This document shows, piece by piece, positions 57,314-64,000 of a stretch of DNA of 64,000 nucleotides (its first letter is position 1; the number at the start of each line of letters is the position of its first letter). Position numbers and translations under genes: made by a program. Origin of the DNA: Przewalskia tangutica (lineage: Eukaryota > Streptophyta > Magnoliopsida > Solanales > Solanaceae). The stretch is from the NCBI GenBank assembly GCA_029844215.1, contig CM056729.1, forward strand, positions 3,472,001-3,536,000, given 5' to 3'. The notes beneath the pieces were generated by a model. The model worked only from the letters and a program-made list of their open reading frames with translations, was not told where the DNA came from and did not search any database.

Positions 57314-60300
57314 CTAAATTAGGCTTGAAAATGAAGATGTAAACATATAAGGAATGTTGGCAAGAGGACCTCTTTGGCATGCCAGTTCATGTATATCCTT
57401 AACAATATCAAAGACTGCATTAGGTTGTGCAAGTTTCAGCGCGTTCTCTGACATCCTTTTCAGCTTGTCGCTTTTGGTGGTAAACCATTCTGCAACAATC
57501 CGAGCTGTGTCCTTGGGGCGTCGCGTGAAAACACCCGCTCCATTGTCGACTACGAATGGAACATTTCCCTTCTCCTGCAAACACAAAAGAAATGATGAAT
57601 CAATAACAAGATTAAGTAAAGCCACCAGACTCAAAGTGAAGAGTCGACTTCTCAAATTTACTAACTTGTCCAGGGATATAGTCGTTCAGAATAATCGGAA
57701 GTCCCCTGATTAATGCTTCTGCAATTGTACCAGGTCCAGCCTATGAAGTGCAGAAACAGAACTGTTAGTCCCATTATTTCACCAGTTGCCAAAAAGGCGA
57801 GATAGTCGTCATAAATTTAGGCGACAGCTTGACATACCTTTGTGATAATACAATCACAAGCACCCATCCACTTCTCCATTTCTCTCTGAAATCCTTTGAT
57901 CTGAACATTAACGTATATAAGATACAGTCAGACCTCTCTATATAGTAACATTTCACTATAACCGCTTAATTTACTTTGGAACCTAATATGTTATCTATAA
58001 CAGCGCCTTCACTATAGGATCCAAAATATATCAGAACAAACAACATAGAGAGGTTTGACTGTACTTGCCATCGTCAAGACAACACAACGTGCAGAGTTTT
58101 GTTAGTGCTGTATTTCATTTACCTGAACAGGGATGTTCCATTCGAGTGATCGTAGTGTGGATGCTAGGGCTTCATTGCGTCCACATATGACAATCATTTG
58201 CCCGATAGGTTTGCCAAGTTCCTTATCGAAGAGTGCATCTCCAAGAGCCTTTGCAGTTTTTTTCACGGGACCCATCCCTTCACCGCCACCCATCAGCAAA
58301 ACCGCTGGCAATGTGGGATCCATCTCAAGTTCTACTCTAAGGTCATCCTACCGAAAGCATTGAGGGAAAACAAAAAGAAGACTAAAAATTAACATCTCAC
58401 AAATGGAAAGAGTAAAGAAAGAGGCATGACATTCACCTTGGAAAGAATTGCCCGGCAAAAAGAAGGCCGGATAGGCAAACCAAAAACACGTATTTGAGAT
58501 TCTTCCAAGCGATCTAGTGAGGCTCTCTTTGCTACCCCCTCCGAGGGGCAGTACAAACGATTGACTCCTGGATGAAACCTGAAATAGAAAGTTTTCATAT
58601 GTCGGATTGTTATATGAGATGAATGCATTAAAACTAATAGAATTCGTCAAAAATTTACCACGTGCGATGACAAGTGTTGAGATCTGTAATGACTGTTACA
58701 AAGATTACTTTTTTCTGTAGGCCTTGCCATTTAAGAACACATAAAGGAATGTGTTGCATAAGAGGATGAACACTAATGATTATGTCTGGCTTGTACTCCA
58801 TCAGGCCAGCTTCTACTTCTCTATAAATTCAACAAAGCAAACGGAAATTAGTAAACCCCTTACGAAGTAGGATGCTAAAAGTTTATACATTACTTAAAAA
58901 GAAGATTCATCTCCAATTTTCTTTTGATGAGTACCAAATTGATCCCACATCTTTGCAAAAGATAAAAAGAAAAAGACGACTTCCCTGATAATTTATGCAA
59001 CCATATCAGTAAATTGTTTTTAACATCCTAGCAATGATTTATTGAGGCACAAGTGGCAAAGGGGAAACGATATGAAGCATTCACTAACAAAAAACTGAAA
59101 TTAGCTACGAACTTTGTTGCTACGCCGTCAGTAAATTGCTAATATCTAAAAGTTTTTTTTTTATAATCCATTGCTAAATAGGATTAACGACAAATTTTAC
59201 TGTTTATCTACAAAATTCGTCCGTAGCTAATTCTTGTTTTTTACAGTGATTATTGACATGATTTTGAAAACAAGTATGTAATTAAACACAAACAAGTATA
59301 TAGGTGTGACCTAACTACAGTACAAAAATAATCTAGAAAGAAATATAACTCAATGAGCATTCCCCTAGAAAAGAGCATTGGACATATAACAACAAAAAAA
59401 TATCTTTTAACTTAAGACAAGGCAGAAAAAGTTAAAGCAGAGGAGACGGCAACGAACTTGGCATAGAAGGCGGCAATAGCAGCAAGATAGACGGAGTGTA
59501 TCCACCGAGGCGACGTGCCATGAAATGCGACGCTCCAAAGGCCAACATGTTTAACCATGAACTTGTATTGTTGCTCCATGTTGTTCAATGGCCAGCCAGT
59601 GTATTCCTTCCAAACATCCTTGACAAAAATCTGCATGTATAGTCCACATTAGGCAAGACCTTAATAACATCATTAACAACTATGATTTTGCTTAAACCTT
59701 AATAACGTCATTATTGATATCAAACACGCAATCTGAATAATCTAAAACAAGGTTTACATTAACAACTACTCAATTTTCAAATCAAAATCAAACTTTTCCA
59801 ATATAGAGAATAAAAAAATTGATCTCATTAGTTCCCCCATGGGACCACACGCCATTAACATGTACTTAAAGACTAAGCAAAACAGATCACAGAAACTCAA
59901 AAGATTCCAAGAACCAAAACCAAGCTGGTAAAAAACAATAAAAAGATCAAGGGTAAAAACAATTTTGTTAGGCTAATTCTCTACGCACTTACGAGACCAA
60001 GTGGGATTCATGGCTGAAACGAACACAATAATGAGGACCAAAGCTGGTAAAAAACAATAAAAAGTTCAAAATTTTCTAAGTAATTTAAAAGTTTTTTTAA
60101 AAAAACTTACCCTATATTCATCACCAAATTCTAAATTGAAAGCATCTCGAATTGCCTCAGCTGAAGCTCTATGGCCACCACCAGTATCACTCATCAAAAT
60201 AAGCACATTTTTAGTCCTTTCAGCACCAATTTGCACCATTTCCATAGTGTCATGATCTTCATCTTCTTGAAAATCATACTTTAATCTCTTCTGGCTACTA

Positions 60301-60380
60301 CCTCCAACAAATCCATAAACACCAACTCTCTCCAACACTGTGTGTATTGATTTCCTAGGAGAAGTCACCCTAGTCACCAT
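57314..60380 (-). CDS. Monogalactosyldiacylglycerol synthase, type B (MGD2/MGD3-like)
   Basis: The enzyme transfers galactose from UDP-galactose to diacylglycerol to make MGDG. Type-B forms act at the outer plastid envelope and are typically induced by phosphate starvation. Eight exons (minus): 60111-60380, 59458-59630, 58659-58820, 58437-58578, 58123-58347, 57838-57900, 57666-57740, 57314-57574. They total 1371 nt, 456 residues, with all phases consistent. Motifs: VLILMSDTGGGHRASAEAIR, VKDVWKEYTGWPLNNME, SVHPLMQHIPL, VTVITDLNTCH, FHPGVNRLYCPS, VFGLPIRPSF, LLMGGGEGMGPV, CDCIITKAGPGTIAEALIRG and ILNDYIPGQEKGNVPFVV. The short N-terminus (about 50 residues before the conserved core) lacks a long transit peptide, as in types B and C. 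Two residues differ from the family as I remember it (LNTCHRTW for LNTCHPTW; IPLCVLKW for IPLWVLKW). Introns hold two MITEs, and the upstream region a minisatellite. Confidence 0.92.
57923..58063. mobile_element. TIR MITE in MGDG synthase intron
   Basis: The ends TACAGTCAGACCTCTCTATA and the inverse AACATAGAGAGGTTTGACTGTA form terminal inverted repeats of about 20 bp. The outermost TA could be a TA target duplication, in which case this is mariner/Stowaway-like. It lies between exons 5 and 6. Confidence 0.75.
59098..59240. mobile_element. MITE-like inverted repeat in MGDG synthase intron 2
   Basis: The left end aattagctacgaactttgtt and the right end caaaattcgtccgtagctaa are imperfect inverses with an AT-rich centre. 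No target duplication was established. Confidence 0.5.
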
Positions 60381-60499
60381 AATTTTGAACCTCTTTTTCC
60401 ACCAACTATGTAATATATAAATTGGTTTAAAAAGGGTTACTTTAAAATGTACACCAAAGGGTCAAATACCAACCAGTAAAAGAAAGTAACAATTCAACA

Positions 60500-61075
60500 A
60501 AAGGGTTTAAGAAAAATCAAGATTTGGATACCCTCTAAGACCCTTTTCCAAGAAGATGAAGTTTAGTTGGTAACTTTCTATTTCAGGCAAACATCAAAAA
60601 AGGAGTAGAGTAAAGTTCCAATAACACAATAAATCTTAGTAACAATTTTTAAAGAAAAAATCAAGATTTTGGACACCCTTTAAGACCTTTTTGCAGAAAA
60701 TGGAGGAAATTGTATGATTTAAAAAAATTCAAGAAAATTCAAGATTTTGACACCCTTTAAGACCCTTTTGCAGAAAATGGAGGAAATAGTGTGGAATTAA
60801 CAAATTTCAAGAAAATTCAAGTCTTGGATACCCTTTAAGACCCTTTTGCAGAAAATGGAGGAAATGAAGTGGTTTAACGCATTTTTTTTAAAAAAGTCAA
60901 GATTTGGACACCCTTTAAGACTTTTTTTTAAGAAAATGGAGATTGTAGAGCTAGAAAATGAGATGGTTTACCAAAATTCAAGATTTGGAATTGGTGTGGT
61001 TTATCAAATTTAAAGAAAGTTCAAGATTTGGACACCCTTTAAGACCCTTTTTCAGGAAATGGAGATTATTATAGA
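60500..61075. repeat. Minisatellite upstream of the MGDG synthase start codon
   Basis: Six to seven diverged units of roughly 75-80 bp carry the shared phrases caagattt(t)gga(c/t)accc, ctttaagacccttttgcag and aaaatggaggaaat. The array starts about 120 bp upstream of the ATG. It would be in the leader or promoter of the minus-strand gene. Confidence 0.85.
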
Positions 61076-61618
61076 GCTAGACAGTACAATTATGGAAGAA
61101 ATGGGGTGGGTTTTCCTGTATAATAAGAGAGAGAAGGAGGGAAGGTGCTGTTTAAGATACTGGAATGATGCTTTTCAGTTTAAAAAAAGAAATGATGCTT
61201 TCAGGGGAATTATAGCCGTCGGATTAATCGTGCCTAGTAATTTTGCGATATTGGGTTGGAAACTTCGAATGTTCGAATTGGCAGATTCGAATCTTTTTCT
61301 GTCACTGAACTATTGGTTCCAGTGGTATTTTAGTTGGGGTGTGCGATTGTAAAGTTATTTGCTCATTTTCTTTCATTTTATTTGATCTTATTTAATTGAA
61401 CACAAAATTTTATTTTAAAAATTCTTAAAATTTAGAATATAGAATATGTTATAAATATTTCCGTCGCTATAGTTATGTTAGGTGGATTCGTATATTTTAA
61501 AAATTATTGGTTCTGGTAATTTTATTACAGAGGACATGATAGGAGAATATGGAGGACACTGATTCGGGTAGAAAGCTAGTAGCTAGTTAGCGTTGTTCAA
61601 CTTATCATTTCATATAGT
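61076..61618. other. Upstream flank of MGDG synthase, no gene recognised
   Basis: It probably contains the MGDG synthase promoter. A 97-codon plus-strand frame at 61059-61352 has no recognisable domain and overlaps the end of the minisatellite. Confidence 0.35.
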
Positions 61619-62325
61619 GTTAGTTTCAATCTAGACCTTCAATGTTTAACCACTAGAATAGAGAGATATAATTCAAGGAAATTGAATTCAACAGCACTAA
61701 GTATAGATACTTCAACTAAAATTGAAATCAACAACAATGGAAAGACCAAAAGCATAAACACATACTAACTTGTTTGTAGATAGAGGCCTGCAAATGCAGT
61801 GACCTAAGATAAAAATCCGTCTTTGCTTGTGCTGCAGTTCAACGGACGTATGCCTTGAGGATACAACTATCTAAGTGAAGTTCTAGCACAAGAAATTCAC
61901 TTCTGGCGAATCTCCTTTATGTGTTCTTCAGAAATTTGGTTTTGGAGGCAGAAGAAAAAGAAGCAACAAGAAAGATTCTTCAAAATGACTTTGATTCTCA
62001 AATCTGAAGATAAATCTTGTTAATTGTGTTGTTGTCTATGAAAACAAGTGATCAACATGCTATTTATAGCATACCAAACGTCCATAAGCCGCTATTAACC
62101 AAATGTTGTGACTCTATGTGAAGAGTTGCAACTTTTCGTTCAAATCTGAAAATTCCCGTTATGCATCGCCGCGACCCTGCATGTCGGCGTCGCACAAATT
62201 CCCGTGATCTTCTGCGAAGTTTCAGCCTCACCACTATTCGTTAGCACTGCAGGCTCAAATTCACAAATGCGTATTATTCTGATATTTTGATCACTTAATC
62301 TCTTCTTCTTCTACAAGTTCCAACA
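61619..62325 (-). mobile_element. 3' LTR of a Ty1/copia element
   Basis: On the minus strand a polypurine-like ATGTGGGGTAT (62326-62340 region) is immediately followed by TGTTGGAACTTG, the usual start of a copia LTR. A plausible end, TTGAAACTAACA, falls at 61619. The 5' partner LTR is outside the window, so the end and target duplication are unconfirmed. Confidence 0.65.
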
Positions 62326-62340
62326 ATACCCCACATTTTC

Positions 62341-64000
62341 TATTCACACATCTAACAATACCCCACACGTGGATAGAAAATAAGATAAAAGGAACTTATC
62401 GTCATTTTTGTCAAACGCGATATGACATGCATCGGAGATGGTGTCTTTTGGACTTGAACCACTTGTAGTGAATATATATCGGATCTACTTGTGAAATAGT
62501 GAACGTAATGTCTTGAACTATTCACGTTTTATAGTAAATCGAGACAACAAGCATCACACACATCATACCAACATATTTCAATTCTTACGGCTGTGTTCCT
62601 TTCGGTCATGAACAACTCCTTTCTTCATGAGAATTTCTAGAGAACGTAATCATATCAGTTCTCACAGATGTGACCCCACATCAATCTCACATAGGTAGTA
62701 TTAATCAAGAATAGTTTGTACTATTGCAACATAATGGCTATTAATATTATTAAGAACCAAGGCTCAGCCCTATATCATCAACGGATTAACACACTTGGTA
62801 CATCACATGAATGAGCATGTGTGTGTTTTATGCTCCTTGAGTCCTCCCCAACAAGTTTGCCTATTGAACCTAAACCATGGGATCTCCAATTATGATAGGT
62901 TAGGTTTCCACCAGCTCACAACTCATTGTATTGGCTTTAAGCTCATTCCCCTCGATGTAAATACGACTTGCTCTCTTGTAAGGTCTTTTGTCAAAGGATC
63001 CGCTATATTGTTCTTTGACTTCACATAATAAATGGAAATAATTTAATTCTTTAGCAAGCTTCGTATTGTATTATGACGTCATCTTATGTGCCTTGATTTA
63101 CCATTATATATTTGATTCTTTGCTCTCGTCAGGACAGTCATACTATCACAATGTATGCAAATGGCGGTCACTGGCTTTGTCCACAACGGAATACCTTCTA
63201 GAAAGTTTCTTAGCCATTCTGCCTCTTCGACAACTTTATCCAATGCTACAAACTCTGCTTCCATAGTTGATCTCGTATTTATCGTTTGCTTTAATAATTT
63301 CCAAGATACCGACGCTCCACCAAGTGTAAATACATACCCACTTGTGGACTTACTTTCTGAATGATTGGAAATCCAATTAGCATCACATTATCCTTCTAAC
63401 ACAGAAGGATATTTTGTATAATGCAACTCATAGTTCATTGTATGCTTTAGATATCGTAGTGCCCTTATTAGCGCTACCCAATGATCATTTACTGGATTAT
63501 GTGAGTATCGACTAAGTCGACTCACTGTATATGCTAAGTCCGATCTCGTACAGTTCATTATGTACATCAGGCTTCCAAGAACTTGTGTATACTTCAATTG
63601 AGAGACACTTTCACCTTCATTCTTCTTAAGGTGACAAGCGGGATCAAATGGCGTAACCACCGGTCTATCATCATAGTGTCCAAATTTTCTAAGGACTTTT
63701 TCAACATAATGGGATTGAGTTAATACATAACCATCCGAATTCTTTAGAATTCTAATACCAAGAATGACATCCGCTATTCCCATATTTTTCATATCGAAAG
63801 CGGCATGTAACATTTTATTGGTTTGGTTAATGACATCCTTACTTGTTCCCATAATCATCAGATCATCCACGTACAAGCATATAATGACATATGCATTATT
63901 GTATTCTTTAATGTAGACATATTTGTCACATTCATTTATTTGAAAATCATTTGATAACAATGTATTATCAAACTTTTCATGGCATTGCTTTGGCGTTTGT
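62341..64000 (-). mobile_element. Ty1/copia pol, RT C-terminus and RNase H (partial)
   Basis: An open frame at 63388-63960 encodes the second half of a copia reverse transcriptase: ICLYVDDLMIMG with the YVDD active site, FDMKNMGIADVILGIRI, YVEKVLRKFG, QVLGSLMYIMNCTRSDLAY and VSRLSRYSHNP. In the same frame, after one stop (TAA at 63388-63390 where a Tyr codon is expected), RNase H follows: CDANWISNHSESKSTSGYVF, then MEAEFVALDKVVEEAEWLR and IHCDSMTVLTRAKN. The element continues beyond 64000. The remaining 700 bp to the LTR is untranslated. Confidence 0.88.

Noticed and set aside
58437..58578. Suspected one-base insertion in MGDG synthase exon 4
   Set aside because: Recounting gives 142 nt, and the frame runs through FHPGVNRLYCPS without interruption.

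Overview
This is a eukaryotic, almost certainly plant, nuclear window. Genes are split by GT-AG introns, intergenic DNA is AT-rich, and the proteins are plant-specific or plant-type (purple acid phosphatase, NTMC2/SYT tethering protein, Toc90-like import receptor, MGDG synthase). The interspersed repeats (Au, TS and SolS-type tRNA-derived SINEs, RTE LINEs with a TTG-rich tail, long Tekay-like LTRs) are those of Solanaceae. I cannot name the genus.

Layout. 66-1013 (+): last two coding exons of a purple acid phosphatase. 2046-12242 (-): a 13-exon SYT5/NTMC2T2-like gene whose exon structure is complete but whose frame is broken at four places. 16671-20102 (-): a TOC90-like pseudogene with two frame shifts and a large internal deletion. 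25799-30274 (-): an intact three-exon UBP22-type deubiquitinase. 31622-40906: an old Tat/gypsy-like LTR element into which two solo LTRs of other families have inserted. 42866-50680 (-): an intact ARPC3 gene carrying a 3.1-kb RTE LINE in an intron. 52141-55775 (+): a decayed, 3'-truncated Ty1/copia element. 57314-60380 (-): an intact eight-exon type-B MGDG synthase. 61619-64000 (-): the 3' half of another Ty1/copia element, running off the window.

The four readable host genes belong to unrelated processes: phosphate release, histone deubiquitination, actin nucleation and galactolipid synthesis. Nothing suggests an operon-like or clustered pathway. Two of the six host loci are disrupted, as expected for a duplicated or fractionated segment where intact paralogues exist elsewhere, although residual assembly errors must be excluded for the single-base events.

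The most distinctive signal is a family of three hAT-type non-autonomous elements (10131-10334, 15241-15926, 30546-31110). Each has a perfect 8-bp target duplication, TAGGG-type ends and arms packed with GGACCGG/CCGGTCC repeats. One lies in an intron, one between genes and one about 270 bp upstream of the UBP22 start codon. Other notable structures are a minisatellite upstream of the MGDG synthase, a 65-bp five-copy array in a solo LTR, and a pair of inverted repeats bracketing the truncated copia element. I found no unambiguously new functional system.
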